A stretch of 64,000 bases of DNA, taken from Euglena gracilis (Eukaryota; Euglenida; Euglenophyceae; Euglenales). A program made the translations under genes and the position numbers. Shown piece after piece: positions 10,381 through 21,105 of this stretch (its first letter is position 1; the number at the start of each line of letters is the position of its first letter). Location: the NCBI GenBank assembly GCA_039621445.1, contig CP154955.1, forward strand, positions 18,456,691 to 18,520,690. Direction: 5' to 3'. The notes under the pieces were generated by a model that did not search any database, was not told where the DNA came from, and saw only the letters and a program-made list of their open reading frames with translations.

Positions 10381-11127
10381 GGCAGTGGCAGATGGCCCAC
10401 CACGCATAGGGTTTTGGGTAACTTGCAACAGCACCATTGGGAAAGGTGAGTTTTGTTCTTTTCATGTCAATGCATAAATTTTCGAGGAGGATGTCGATAT
10501 CACAGAGGGCCGGTCCAGAAAGCAGTCATTGGCTCTGATAAACATGACCATTAATCCCGGCTGGGGAGTAATAGAAATCTGGCTGAAGCGATTACAAAAC
10601 CCCAAACCAAAAAACCACCATCGTTTTCTTTTCACAAATGCCATCCCACAATTTGAGGGACAGCTTTCGACGTCCATTTCTTCAGATATTTTTCAAAAAA
10701 ACATTCATTTCATCTTTGATTCACTTTTATGGGGGCACAAATGCAATTTGGAAAGATAAAGATATACCTGGGTGAAAAAAGGTCATAGAATATTCACTGC
10801 ACCGCATGTTCAAGGAAAAAGGAGGTTCATTGGTCATCCGAGTGGAAAGCCTGAACCTCACTATGCTGGCGGGTTGAAGGCAAACAAGAATGATTGAAAT
10901 ACAAAAAAAAAAGTGCCATAGACGGGGGGGGGGGGACTCAGCTCGCCTGGTTGGCTGTGGAATTGTCACTGAAATGGGGCGGGAGTGGGAGTGGGGGGAG
11001 GGGCACAGGGGCACACCCTGTAGCCGCCTCCACCGCCCTCCGTGCTCAGCCACTCGCTTCCCCCCTCCTCCGCCGCGGGGCCCGCCCCCTCCGCCGCCCG
11101 CCGCTCTCGCAGGCGGGCCCCCACCAC

Positions 11128-11183
11128 CCGCCGCTCCCGCTCCTGCCGGCGCTGCTTCTCCTGCAGCCGGCGCTGTGCCTCGC
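11128..11183 (-). CDS. coiled-coil exon B' of duplicated exon pair
   Basis: The minus strand has a CCCACAG acceptor, then 2 nt plus 18 codons (EAQRRLQEKQRRQERERR) to a GTGGTG donor. With the 1 nt left by the exon at 11590-11735 it begins GEAQRRLQ. It is a paralogue of the exon at 13002-13056 (GEAKRRLQEREKQREQERR): 14 of 19 residues are identical and both start in the same phase. It ends in phase 0, as needed by the next exon. Confidence 0.8.
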
Positions 11184-11589
11184 CTGTGGGTGCGGCGGGG
11201 GTGGGTGGTGGGGCCGGGGATGGGGGGAGCAGAATAGTCGTTTGGAGGGCGGTGGTCTAGCAATGTGGTAACCCCGGGGGGTGGTGCGAGAGGTGCGGTG
11301 GGCCACCGAATGCCGGGCCGGGGCCGGGGCCGGGCATGGCAACGGACGTGACATCGACGTGACATCCACATGGCATCGGCATGGCATTGGCATGGCATTG
11401 GCATGGCATTGGCCGGCGGCTGCACGTCATCCGCACTGTTGCGCATCTGGCTTCCCCACTTCTCCTCATCCCTCTACCCTCCCTCCAGGCAAGGTGTATG
11501 CGCCTGCGTAGCAACTGGAATACTGCCGCACTTTCACCGGGCTGTACACTAGTGCATTCCAGCAATGGGGGGGGGGTTGGGCGGCCCAC

Positions 11590-11735
11590 CCGACGCCACG
11601 GCGTCCACCATCTCGTTCACGAGGTCCAGGGCGAACAGGACGGAGCGGCGATCCACGCGGCGGTCGAACTGCGCCAACAGCCGGTGCTGCTGCTTGGCGC
11701 GCTCCTCCACCTCCCGCTTCCGTCGGAGCACCAGC
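11590..11735 (-). CDS. coiled-coil/helical exon A' of duplicated exon pair
   Basis: The minus strand has a GGGGCCCAG acceptor, 1 nt, 48 codons and 1 nt, then a GTGGGC donor. It reads LVLRRKREVEERAKQQ and then a helical motif, SVLFALDLVNEMVDAVAS. The second half parallels VVLMSMEILDEIIDSVVS in the exon at 13282-13375, with the same end phase. The pattern of a short hydrophobic helix with DE/NE..D embedded among charged helices recalls the central-pair protein family SPEF2/CPC1. That resemblance is from memory and weak. Confidence 0.82.
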
Positions 11736-11999
11736 CTGGGCCCCGTAGCAGCAGCAGGGGGGGGGGCAGGATTGTGCGATGGCCCAGGAGCAGGCTTCTT
11801 TTTGAGGCCCCGGAGACCCGGCCAAGCGGGACCCCCCCCCCAGGGGTCCGGTCCTGCACCCGCCCACCCTCCTCCCTCGGTGGGGGGGGTCTTCTGAATT
11901 TAAAAAGAATCCTGCCGAGGAGGCAAAAACTCCATGTGGACGGTGGGTGAGGAGTCCCACTAACCTCCACCCCCAGCAACCCCCCCCGTATCACAATAC

Positions 12000-12995
12000 A
12001 ATAAACAAACACAATTTTTCGTTGGTGGGTGAGGAGTACCCCTCGACAGAGATTCCCTGTTCAGCCTGAGGAAGGGGTGAGCTGCCGGACGCAGTGTGGT
12101 ACTGGGGACTGAAGCTTTACTAAACCCGGAAACCTCGGAAACCAGGAGGGGAGGCGGCAATGCAAAAAAGAAAAACAGTCGATCATTCTGTATAACCAGT
12201 CACCCCAGAAGTAGAATGAGAAATCTGAGCTAAGCAGCATCAATGGGGAAGAACATTGCATACAAAATGCGGGACAGTTGATTTTGGGAATGTAAATCCC
12301 ACTAGGTGTTATTCCTGGAATTGGAGGATTCTGTTTGGCGGTGGTTGGGCCCAGGCCAGGCCAGGGAGGGGGTCATAAATGGAGGGGTTATGGGGTTGGG
12401 AGGGGGGTTCTATGTGCAATTCTGCTGGAGGGGGATTTAGCAACCTCCTCCGTGATTTGATTTTGCGCAATTAATGGATGTTTTGAGCCCTTAATTACAC
12501 TTTTTCAACAACAGAGCTACAAAAAATTGTTATTTTTGTAATTATGGGACCATATTGATCCCAAAAACATTGAATTTGTTGGCCAAAAATCAAAAATGAC
12601 AAAAATTCAATAACAAGTTTGGTCTCTTGGAAAAATCTGTTCCAAATGCAAAAAAAAAGGAATATAAAAATTATTTCCCTGCAGAAATCCAAAAAAATGC
12701 AAAAATCTTAAAAAAAATTGCGAAATTTCGCAAGGAAAAAGCAAAAATGGATTTGTTTTCTTGTGAAAAAAATGAGAAATGGACAGAGATCAGAACACCT
12801 TCCATTTCAAGTTTGTGCGGACAGAAAATGAATTTCTTTGGAAAAATTGTGCAAAATGGGAAAATTGCGGGAAATGGCAATTTTTTTTGCCAGAAGTTTC
12901 AGAAAATGTGAGAAAATCACGGATGTCAACCCCCCCCCCTGATCAATGAGTCCACGTTAGGCTTCTTTGGACAGATGGACAGTAATTGGCCAGGA
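12000..12995. other. AT-rich intron
   Basis: Intron of the minus-strand gene, notably A-rich at 12500-12910. The open frames there are Lys/Phe-rich and lack splice borders. No repeat or exon recognised. Confidence 0.45.
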
Positions 12996-13001
12996 TGATA
13001 C

Positions 13002-13056
13002 CGGCGTTCCTGTTCCCGTTGCTTCTCCCGCTCCTGCAGCCTCCGCTTTGCCTCCC
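13002..13056 (-). CDS. coiled-coil exon B of duplicated exon pair
   Basis: The minus strand has a GTCTTTGCAG acceptor and a GTATCA donor. Two nt plus 17 codons plus 2 nt read EAKRRLQEREKQREQER. It joins the preceding exon (G+GG, Gly) and the following exon (CG+G, Arg) in phase. It is paralogous to 11128-11183. Confidence 0.82.
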
Positions 13057-13281
13057 CTGCAAAGACGTGGGCAGCTTTCGTTGCATTGGCCCTTCCCTCT
13101 GCACACGGAAAGGTGTGTTTTCTTGCTGGGGTGAAGAGGGGAACTGGGGGTACGCAAACCACGTTGCCAAATCCATCCATAAAGGGTCACTCGTCACCAT
13201 TTCCTTCATTTCATTTTCATTATGCAGTTGCGGGCTGATGTGTGGAGGGATACAGGCATGTTCCCCGGCAGAACACCACAC

Positions 13282-13375
13282 CCGACACCACGCTGTCAAT
13301 GATCTCGTCCAGGATCTCCATCGACATCAATACCACCTTCTTGTTGGTGACGTCCTTGAACTGCACAAAGAACGC
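13282..13375 (-). CDS. helical exon A of duplicated exon pair
   Basis: The minus strand has a TCTTGGCAG acceptor and a GTGTGG donor, with 31 codons plus 1 nt: AFFVQFKDVTNKKVVLMSME followed by ILDEIIDSVVS. The conserved core EILDEIID matches the paralogous exon at 11590-11735 (DLVNEMVD). It starts in phase 0, which does not fit the exon at 14018-14058, so a small exon in 13.4-14.0 kb was probably missed. Confidence 0.82.
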
Positions 13376-14017
13376 CTGCCAAGAGACAATCAGATCGTGC
13401 ACAAGGAGCAAAGAACATCCTTTCTTCATTCAGCAATGCCACTGAGATGGATGCAAACCAAATCGAACGATTGGACGCCACAAAAAGTTCTCAAATGTGT
13501 CAAATGGTTCCATTTTTGTGCGCGACCTTTTCAGTGTCCTCCTGTCCTCCTGACAGAAGATGACACCAACAGCACAACCAAGGGCGGTCCTTTAGGAAAT
13601 GAAAAAAAACTTGGCTGTCCCAGCACATTCAATGCAGAATTTACAGGAAAAATGGGCAAGGAAATTTGGTGCGCTGGGTGGGTGCCTTTTCTTCACCTGT
13701 CACATCTCGGCATCCCCCTCCCAGAGGTGGGGACAGCAAAAATTTGGCTCTGGGGTATTTTTGGAGGGCAGATGCCCACAGGTTTCCCGCCAGGGGTTTT
13801 TTTTAAGACCGAGGTGGTGAGGGGGCCCCCACCCACCCACGGAGGGCTGAGCGCCCACGGGGCCAAATAGCCGTGGGGAGAATGCTGCACGCCAGAAGCT
13901 CCAAACCCCATTCAGGGCGGTCACAATTTAAGAAACATCACAGTTTTCCTCCTGTCCAAGTCCAGAGGACAGAATGCATTATTGCAACGCAACTCACACA
14001 AGGCACAACAGCCACAC

Positions 14018-14058
14018 CGCTCGAGCAGCCACTGCCGGATCCGCTTTGACTGCAACTC
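14018..14058 (-). CDS. short coiled-coil exon (ELQSKRIRQWLLER)
   Basis: The minus strand has a TTCCCTCAG acceptor and a GTGTGG donor around 41 nt. The frame with GC-rich third positions reads ELQSKRIRQWLLE(R), a basic amphipathic helix. Another frame would fit the phase of both neighbours but has AT-rich third positions unlike the rest of the gene, so I prefer the helical reading with moderate confidence. Confidence 0.55.
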
Positions 14059-14292
14059 CTGAGGGAACACAACCACACACTGAATTGGGCACAGATCGCG
14101 AAGATGAGCATTTCAGGCATTCCAATCTCCATTCTGTCCAGCTCGACGTGACCCATGTGCCAGGTTTGAGACCCCTGTGCCGCTGTATCACTACACCACA
14201 ATATCACTCCTCGGGGTTCGGCAGCCAGGGGGGGGGGGGGTCGGGCCATGTCCCCCACACACCAGGTCAGGTGGGGTGGGTACGGTGGCCAC

Positions 14293-14386
14293 CTTTGGGG
14301 CGGAGCACGGGTTCGTTGGGCGGGGCAGAGGGGTTGTTGGACTCCGCAGGCGGTGGGGACGACGTGGCCTCGTCCCAGACCAACGC
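14293..14386 (-). CDS. Pro/Ser-rich linker exon
   Basis: The minus strand has a GCCGCCAG acceptor and a GTGGCC donor around 31 codons plus 1 nt. The best frame by codon composition reads ALVWDEATSSPPPAESNNPS and then a Pro/Asn-rich segment, a disordered linker. The start phase does not match the exon at 20611-20684. The 6-kb interval between them holds mostly repeats and may hide another exon. Confidence 0.55.
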
Positions 14387-15261
14387 CTGGCGGCAACGAC
14401 CGTCAAAAAAAATAGGAAGCCATTCTTATTGCGTTGTGCTCTTCTGCTTCTTCACTGCATCAAGGTTCAGCTTGCTGTTATGGCAACGCGCGACAGAGAT
14501 GCAAAAAAACCTCATCGGACGTCAAATCTGGCATTAGAAGAGGAACTTTTAGATGGCAAACAACCAAATCCAGAGGCAAACAAACACCCTGTTCCACTTT
14601 TACCCATCGAAGCAAAAAAGTGGCGATAAACACCTTTCCCTGTCGGAGACAATTGAACAAGGGTCAGGAAAGCTTCTGTGGTGCCGTAATGAATGTGTTT
14701 GGTAAATTCCATCCTCTAGGTCCTCTTTGTATCTTGGAAAAAATTGGGGGGAATCTTCCCACACAGCGGTCTCGACTTTCATTCACCTTCGAACCCCACA
14801 CACCAGACCTGGTGTGACCACCACTGCTCCAAGACAGACGGTCTGCCCTCGAGTTTTGCTGGATGGAGGATTGCTCCGGTGCCCCAAGGCTTCGACAAAT
14901 GGAATCAAACTTTTTCCAGACAGAACCATCTTCCAAGGCTACCCCCATACATTCAACGGTCGGTAACCTCTGTCCTCCGACGGGGGGGGGGTCGTTGGAC
15001 AAGGGGTCCAAAAAAAGTGAGAGGATGCCTGGGACCCCAAAAGCACAAATCTGATTTTCCCTGTCGGCGCTTCACGCCAAAAAATTTTGGGCAATTTTGA
15101 CAAATTTCTGCCCCAGAAAGTGCCAAAATGGGGTTTGGCCAATTTTTGGCCAATGCTGGCCAAAAAAATGGCTATTTTTTCCCAGCCCGGCGCTGCACGC
15201 GGGCCAAAAATCTGGCCAAACCTCTGAAAAGGTGTCCCCTGAACGGGGAGGGGGGGGGTCG

Positions 15262-15397
15262 TTGGACATAGGGGGGGGTCGCTGAGCCTTATCCCTTTAT
15301 GGGTAAGAGCGAAGCTTACCACTGGGGAAAAGGAGGGGGGGGGTCGACCCCTCCCCCCGCCTTCCCCGGGTTGGGGCCACCAAAACGGCGGATTATC
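15262..15397 (+). repeat. dispersed repeat (GCTGAGC...GGCGGATTATCACC), left part of copy A
   Basis: The segment running GGTCGCTGAGC, TATCCCTTTATGGGTAAGAG, CGAAGCTTACC, a G/C-rich palindrome and GGCGGATTATCACCATGATC is repeated almost exactly at 17848-17976. Copy A is split: its continuation is found after the TIR element, from 16667. That allows the insertion site of the element to be read directly. Confidence 0.75.
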
Positions 15398-15405
15398 ACC
15401 ATGAT

Positions 15406-16666
15406 CAAGCACCTATAGTCAAGCCCAAAAATTTCCCCATTTTTGAGGGGTTTAACTCGAGAAGGTGGGGGAATTGAGGGTAATGAGTGGAGACTTTTTT
15501 TTGTCGGGTATTTCACAGGCCACTATGACGCGATGATGGGAGAGCAAGTTTGCACGAGTGTCAAACTTTCAGCACAAAAAAAGCCAAAATTTTTGAAAAA
15601 AAAATTGGGCCAAGATACACAAATTAAGGATCCAAGTGTGAATGGAAGGAGGAGGGGAGCCAAACTCTGGGGGGGGGTCTATGCATACAAAGTTGGTACC
15701 TGAAGATTGACTCCCAAGCCTTAACCTCCCCCCAAATATAAGACCCCACCCACGCCCCAACCTTGGACATCATTTGGGGATTTTCGGTCCAACGTCAAAT
15801 TTGATGCTGTTGCCTGGTGAGATTCAATTTAATTTTGGCATTGTTTTAGCCATTTGGGCCTTTTTTGGCGATTGCAGAGATCAAAGGGCAAAGCTGAAAA
15901 CAATTCCTCTTCTCTATTTGGTTTCCCCCTTGGAGAAAATTAATACTAAAAAGAAAACCCTCTGAACACGTTCATAAATAAGAGAGAATCTCATTCATAA
16001 TTGTTTGTAGTTGTTTAGGTCATTTGATCATTCGGCGTGATTATTTGTGGTTTTGGAAAATCCCCAAAATTGTGCCGGTTCGTGATTTGAAGAAATCCCC
16101 AATACCTAACGATACACCTCTTTCAATTGAGTTTTTTTCCAACGTCTTTCATTTTTTTCTGTCTTTTTCCCCACGCCTCATTCCAAATTTGCACTGTTTC
16201 ATTATTTGCGAAGCAGACATCGTTGCACACCAAAAAAGGATGGGACTAAGAAAACTTACTCATGGGAGTAAGAAAAATACTGCTGTCCACACCTTCAAAA
16301 TTCAGCTACCAAAAGAAGGTTGGGGACCGTGGATTTGGGGACTGATACTATTATTAGCTGGGATAATAAAAAAAAAGGGTCTTGCGGGGCAGTGCTCCTC
16401 CACCAAATCCACTGTTCGCCGTCCACATTGACAAAAGACACCAAAAGTCAGTACCTGAATGGCCCCAGTTGTTCACAAAAAAAAATTGTTGTGCAACAAA
16501 ATTTTTCCCATTTTAGGCCATTTTAGGCCATTTTAGGCCATTTTAGGCCATTTTAGGCCATTTTAGGGACCCCCACCTATAGGGGGTCAAAAAGTCATTT
16601 TAGGCCATTTTAGGCCATTTTAGGCCATTTTAGGCCATTTTAGGCCATTTTAGCTATAGGTGCTTG
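15406..16666. mobile_element. TIR element, 1.26-kb member of the CAAGCACCT (introner-like) family
   Basis: The element is bounded by a perfect 13-bp inverted repeat (CAAGCACCTATAG at 15406-15418, CTATAGGTGCTTG at 16654-16666) and flanked by a perfect 8-bp direct repeat ACCATGAT (15398-15405 and 16667-16674). It interrupts a dispersed repeat whose uninterrupted form is at 17957-17990, so it is a genuine insertion. The interior has no recognisable transposase; the right 140 bp is TTTTAGGCCA tandem repeat. Its ends carry the same AG|GTGCTTG and CAA|GCACCT sequences as the exon-inserted copy at 35369-36361. It is probably non-autonomous and lies in an intron of the minus-strand gene. Confidence 0.85.
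16509..16653. repeat. TTTTAGGCCA decamer tandem repeat
   Basis: Two blocks of five to seven near-perfect 10-bp units are separated by about 30 bp that contain CACCTATAG, the inner part of the host element's terminal repeat. It lies at the right end of the 1.26-kb TIR element. Confidence 0.9.
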
Positions 16667-17340
16667 ACCATGATCCCGGCTCTGTTCCTGGATTCTTCTT
16701 TTAGTCGCAAGAGACTGGATTGCTAGTTTCCGAATCACCTCAGTTTGACCTCCAACTCCCTGCCAAGCCCGAGTTATTCACACGCGAAGGGGTCCAAACT
16801 GGGTGGGATTGGCCCGCCCGCCCCCTCTTATGACTCTGCCATTTTGCTGGGATCCAAAAATCGGTCAAAAAATCGATTTTTCGAAAATATGTCGAGAAAA
16901 CGTTCATTATTTCCGGAAATGTCGGTCTGACGAAATGTACCCGGAGGCCCTCTATCACCCCCCGTTTGCCGTTTTGGCCGCCACTACGCATGGCCCGTGT
17001 TCCAGCACGCTTTTGCGGCCCAAAATGGCCATTTTGGGGTGTTTTTGGGGCCATTTTTTTGCTCAAAAAAGCGAATTTTCCAAAATATCTCGACAATGAA
17101 GCAAAATTAAAAGAAAAGTCCGAAGACCAAAAAAGCAGCCCTTGGAATGCCCCATCCAACCATGCTTTACTTTTCCCCCAACTCTTCGTGCAGCCCGCGT
17201 TACAGCCATTTTTCGGCCAATTTTGGCCATTTCTGAGGCCATCAAGGGCTGTTTTCGGGGTCAAAAAATCGATGTTTTCGAAAATTCTCGGAAATGAAGC
17301 AAAATCAAAGGAAATGTCCGGAGACCTAAACTGAAGCCCT
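16667..17340 (+). repeat. dispersed repeat, right part of copy A plus degenerate tandem units
   Basis: The segment continues the interrupted repeat (CCCGGCTCTGTTCCTGGATTC, CGAATCACCTCAGTTTGACC, CGAAGGGGTCCAAACTGGG). It then holds three degenerate units of TCAAAAAA..CGA.TTTTC.AAAAT.TC with GAAGCAAAAT.AAA.GAAA.GTCCG.AGACC. The same sequence occurs at 17990-18240 and, inverted, at 20800-20965 and 22800-22930. Confidence 0.65.
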
Positions 17341-17847
17341 TAAAACGCCCCATCTAAAAGTATTTTGATTTCTGTGCAACTCCCCGCCTAGCCCGAGTTA
17401 CCGCCATTTTTCGGACGATTTTGGCCAATTTGTACAGTTTTGAGCTGTTGACTTGGCTGTTTTTGGCCGTTTTTGGATCAAAAAAGTCGAAAAAAATCCA
17501 AAAATTTTGCCTCAAACCATGTGTTTTGGCCTCCCGGAGCTGGAAAACCTGGTTTTGAGTCGAAAATGAGCGTTATTCGACCTGCCAGCGCCCCGTTTTG
17601 GGCCCGAAACCCATTGACTTTGGATCAAAAAAAAAAAACAGGTCAAAAAAGCCGAAAAAAATTAAAAAAACAATTTTTCTTCTGAAACGATGTTCTTTGG
17701 CATCCTGGATCCTGAAAAGCTGTTTTTGAGCCGAAAATGAGCATTTTTTTTACCCCCCAGCGCCCCGTTTTGGGCCCGAAACCGAAGGATTTTGGGTCAA
17801 AAACGGGTCAAAAACGTCAAAAAAATCCAACAAAACGGGTATGGGGT

Positions 17848-18240
17848 GTATGGGGGGGTCGCTGAGCTTTTATCCCTTTATGGGTAAGAGCGAAGCTTAC
17901 CCCTGGGGGAAAACCCCCTCCCCCCCTCCCCCCCCCCCTCGGGGCCACCTCGGGAACCGGCGGATTATCACCATGATCCTGGCCCCGTTCCCGAAATTTT
18001 TTTTTTCATTCGTTAGCGACTGGATTCCTAGTTTCCGAATCACCTGGGTTTGACCCCCAACTCCCCGCCAGGCCCGAGTTATTCATGCGCGAAGGGGTCC
18101 AAACTGGGTAGGATTGGCCCGCCCCCCGGAATAAGCCCCCTTTGGACTCTTCCATTTTGGCCAAAAAAATGTCAATTTTCAAAATTTCTCAAAAATGAAG
18201 CAAAATCAAAGGAAATGTCCGGAGACCTAATTTGAAGCCT
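17848..18240 (+). repeat. dispersed repeat, uninterrupted copy B
   Basis: Intact counterpart of copy A. It reads straight through GGCGGATTATCACCATGATCCTGGCCCCG with no insertion, which fixes the empty site of the TIR element at 15406-16666. Confidence 0.75.
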
Positions 18241-18477
18241 TTGGACGCCCCATCTACCGGTATTTTGATTTCCCCGCAACTGTTCGCGTAGCCCGAGATA
18301 CGGCTGTTTTTCAGCCGATTTTGGCCATTTTGTACACTTTTTCCACTGGTGGACTTAGCCGTTTTCAGCCAAAGAAAGGCGAAAAATATCGAAAAAAATT
18401 TTTAACCCAAAACCATGCTTTTTGGCCTCCTGGACCGGGAAAAAGGGTTTTCGAGCCGAAAATGGGCGTTTTTCGAC

Positions 18478-18790
18478 CATCATGGCCATCATGACTGACC
18501 TGTGATGGCCATGATGCCCATGATGACCCATGATGCGCATCATGACCCATGATGGCCATGATGACCCATGAAGCGCATCATGACCCATGATGCCCATCAT
18601 GACCCATGATGCCCATGATGCGCAACATGACGACCCATGATGCCCATCAAGGCCCATGATGCCCATCATGACCCATGATGGCCATCATGACCCATGATGC
18701 CCATCATGACCCATGATGCGCATCATGACCCATGATGCGCATCATGAGCCATGATGCGCATCATCACCCATGATGGGCATCATGGGTCAA
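18478..18790. repeat. CATCATGACCCATGATG satellite
   Basis: About 310 bp of short units built from CCATCATGACC and CATGATGCCC/GCGC, each nearly self-complementary (CATGATG...CATCATG). It is inserted in, or expanded within, one unit of the 17.5-19.1 kb tandem region. Confidence 0.9.
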
Positions 18791-19089
18791 AAAAGTCGAA
18801 AATAATCCAAAAAATTTTTTGGCCCGAAACGCTGTTATTTGGCCTCCCGAACCCAGAAAAACTGTTTCTGGGCCGAAAAAGAGCGTTTTTCGACCCTCCA
18901 GCGCCCCGTTTTGGGCTGTCAACCCACTCACTTTCGGTCATTTTCGGGTCAAAAAAAAACACGACAAACGCTGTTTTTGGGCTCCCCAGACCCGGAAAAG
19001 GTGTATTTTGAGCCAAAAATGAGTGTTTTTCCACCCCCCGGCGCCCTGTTTCGGGCACAAAACCTTTGCATTTCAGTCAACAGAGCTCC

Positions 19090-20330
19090 GTGGAGTGGGC
19101 CGGTTTATATGGGGGTGTCAGGGGTGGGTGAGCGCTTATTAAGAGCTCAGCACTATTCAAAACCTGGTTAACATTTCATTAACATTTCAGAAACTGCTGT
19201 AACATCACTGAAAGTCACTGTAAATTGGAAATGTGCAGTTTGTAAATTACAAATTACACGAAATTTGCAATGCCAGCCTTTTGGGCCTGTCATTAAATAC
19301 AAGTCTCATTAAGAGCTCAGCACTATTCAAAACCTGGGTTAAAATAGGGGGAGGGGAATATTTTTCCGATTAGTTGCTACATGGCTCATGGAAAATAGAT
19401 CAAAGCCACTCTATTCTGCACCAACAAAATACACTCCAATTGGGGGGGGGATTGACAGAACAGGTTGTCGCACTTTGGATGAGGGAAGCATCAGCCCAAT
19501 TTACTTTATCCAGCCTTGGAACGTGGACCCGTTCCACTCACCAATGTTCGATGGAAGCCCGTACCTATCCCGTCCTGCAGCCCGATGATGGTCACACTGG
19601 GCCACCATGGACCGCCGAAACGGTTCCCTGACTAATTCAGTGAGGTTCGAAGGCGAAATGGGTCGTTATGTCAAAGCTGAAAAATCATTGGCCACCTGGA
19701 AAAAAAACACCCCAAATGCATTTTTTTAAAAAAAAATAACCTTTTAACCAGTTTTGTCAAAATGGTGCCACAAGGAGAATTCAAATCGTTTTGGGGTCAG
19801 ATTTCGGCCACCAATCTGCTCACTTATAATGTCTCTTTCAGGGGAATCAAGCAAACTGGTTTGTACAACTGAGAAACAAATTTTGGCAGCTTCTGGCAAA
19901 CTTTCATTTCACACCTGCGAGACTGGATCCCTTGGCAGAACCACCTTGGGTGGAAGCTTCTCATACCTGTCGTAAGAGAACAGTACTGGGTGAACTTCCA
20001 CGGACTGCTTTTCCCAAAGTGATTGACATGTTGGTTGGGAGGAAAGATCAGCATTGAACTATGAGGATAATTCCACCCTAACTCATCAGACTTCTCAAAA
20101 AAAAATAACAGAAACAGAAGAGTCACATATTAAAACATAATTAAAAAGAAAATAAAAGAGTTATAACACACTTTGCAAGACACAGGTCAATCCAACAAAA
20201 CCACTTCAGCACTCTGAAGCAGGTCTCAGTCGTCCTCCCCCCAGTGGGACGGGTCCAGCCCAATCTATTGCCGGGCTAGAACAACGGGTTGCCAAAAACT
20301 GGAGAAGAATCCCAAATGCAACCGGGTTAG
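19090..20330. other. non-coding stretch, nothing recognised
   Basis: Mostly single-copy AT-balanced sequence. A short direct repeat (TTAAGAGCTCAGCACTATTC) occurs at 19138-19157 and 19309-19328. No exon-like block. Confidence 0.4.
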
Positions 20331-20610
20331 AATTTTCAGCCAAAGTTTTTATCCAGAAAAATTCGGAGTCCAAAACACAAAACCCCCCTCAAAAACACCA
20401 TTTGACGACTTTGACCTCTTTTTGGTGCTTTGAGCTGGATTTTTTTCCGGCCCAACCCAGCTGCTTGCTCCAACTTCATTCCATCGGACCCCCCCCCCCG
20501 GGGGATTCTGCAGCCCAGCTGGGAGCTGCTGGCTCCCAGACAATACTGGCTGGCTAACCCCCCCCCTCGGAGTCCGGTCCCCTTCAGCTTTAGAAAACTC
20601 CAGTCCACAC

Positions 20611-20684
20611 CTTCGCCTCAGCAAGGCGGCCTGTTCCTCCCGGCGCCGGGCCGCCTCGAGGGCTTCGGTGGCTTCCATCGCCGC
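20611..20684 (-). CDS. coiled-coil exon (AAMEATEALEAARRREEQAA)
   Basis: The minus strand has a CTGCCCCAG acceptor and a GTGTGG donor. Twenty-four codons plus 2 nt read AAMEATEALEAARRREEQAA and LLRR, an amphipathic helix. It starts in phase 0, matching the exon at 21031-21105. Confidence 0.8.
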
Positions 20685-20794
20685 CTGGGGCAGGGAGGGC
20701 CGTGGTTTGAATTCGGGTGGTTGGCTGATTGTCCCCCCCCTGGGAACAATGAGGCAGAATGGGCACACCGGAGCATGCAGAATCAGGAGAGGGG

Positions 20795-20965
20795 GGGGGG
20801 CAATCCTACCCAGTTTGAACCCCTTCGCGGCTGAATAATTTCGGCCTGGCGGGCACTTGGGGGTCAAATGGAGGTGATTCGGAAACTAGAAATCCAGTCG
20901 CTCACGACTGGGTGAAAAAATTCCGGGAACGGAGCCGGGATCATGGTGATAATCCAAGTCTGCCT
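20795..20965 (-). repeat. inverted copy of the 16.7/18.0-kb dispersed repeat
   Basis: The reverse complement reads GATTATCACCATGATCCCGGCTCCGTTCCCGG, then GAATCACCTCCATTTGACCCCC, then GGTTCAAACTGGGTAGGATTGCC. This matches the plus-strand copies at 16667 and 17957. Confidence 0.7.
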
Positions 20966-21030
20966 GCTGCGGATCTCACACATCGCAAAGCCATCGTCCC
21001 ACAAATGCAGACGGAGGCGGGGGGGCGGAC

Positions 21031-21105
21031 CTTCTGTTCCCGCTGGTGCTTCAGGCGGGCGAGGTGTTCGATCTGCCGCTGCTTCCGCTCCCGGGCGTTG
21101 CGGGG
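21031..21105 (-). CDS. coiled-coil exon (PRNARERKQRQIEHLARLKH)
   Basis: The minus strand has a CTTGCCCAG acceptor and a GTCCGC donor around exactly 25 codons, phase 0 to phase 0: PRNARERKQRQIEHLARLKH and QREQK. Strongly basic helix. Codon use is GC-rich at third positions, as in the rest of the gene. Confidence 0.82.

Larger units (their letters stand above)
17470..19085 (+). repeat. degenerate tandem repeat of about 170-190 bp units
   Basis: Units follow one pattern: GGTCAAAAAAGTCGAAAAAAAT, a TTTGGCCTCCCGGA..GAAAA segment, a GAGCCGAAAATGAGCGTTTTTCGACC segment, then CCAGCGCCCCGTTTTGGGC. They recur from about 17470, 17640, 18365, 18785 and 18950. Copy B of the dispersed repeat (17848-18240) and a satellite (18478-18790) interrupt the series. 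No coding content. Confidence 0.65.

Noticed and set aside
16509-16653. CRISPR-like repeat spacing
   Set aside because: Decamer units are contiguous without unique spacers, and the genome is eukaryotic.
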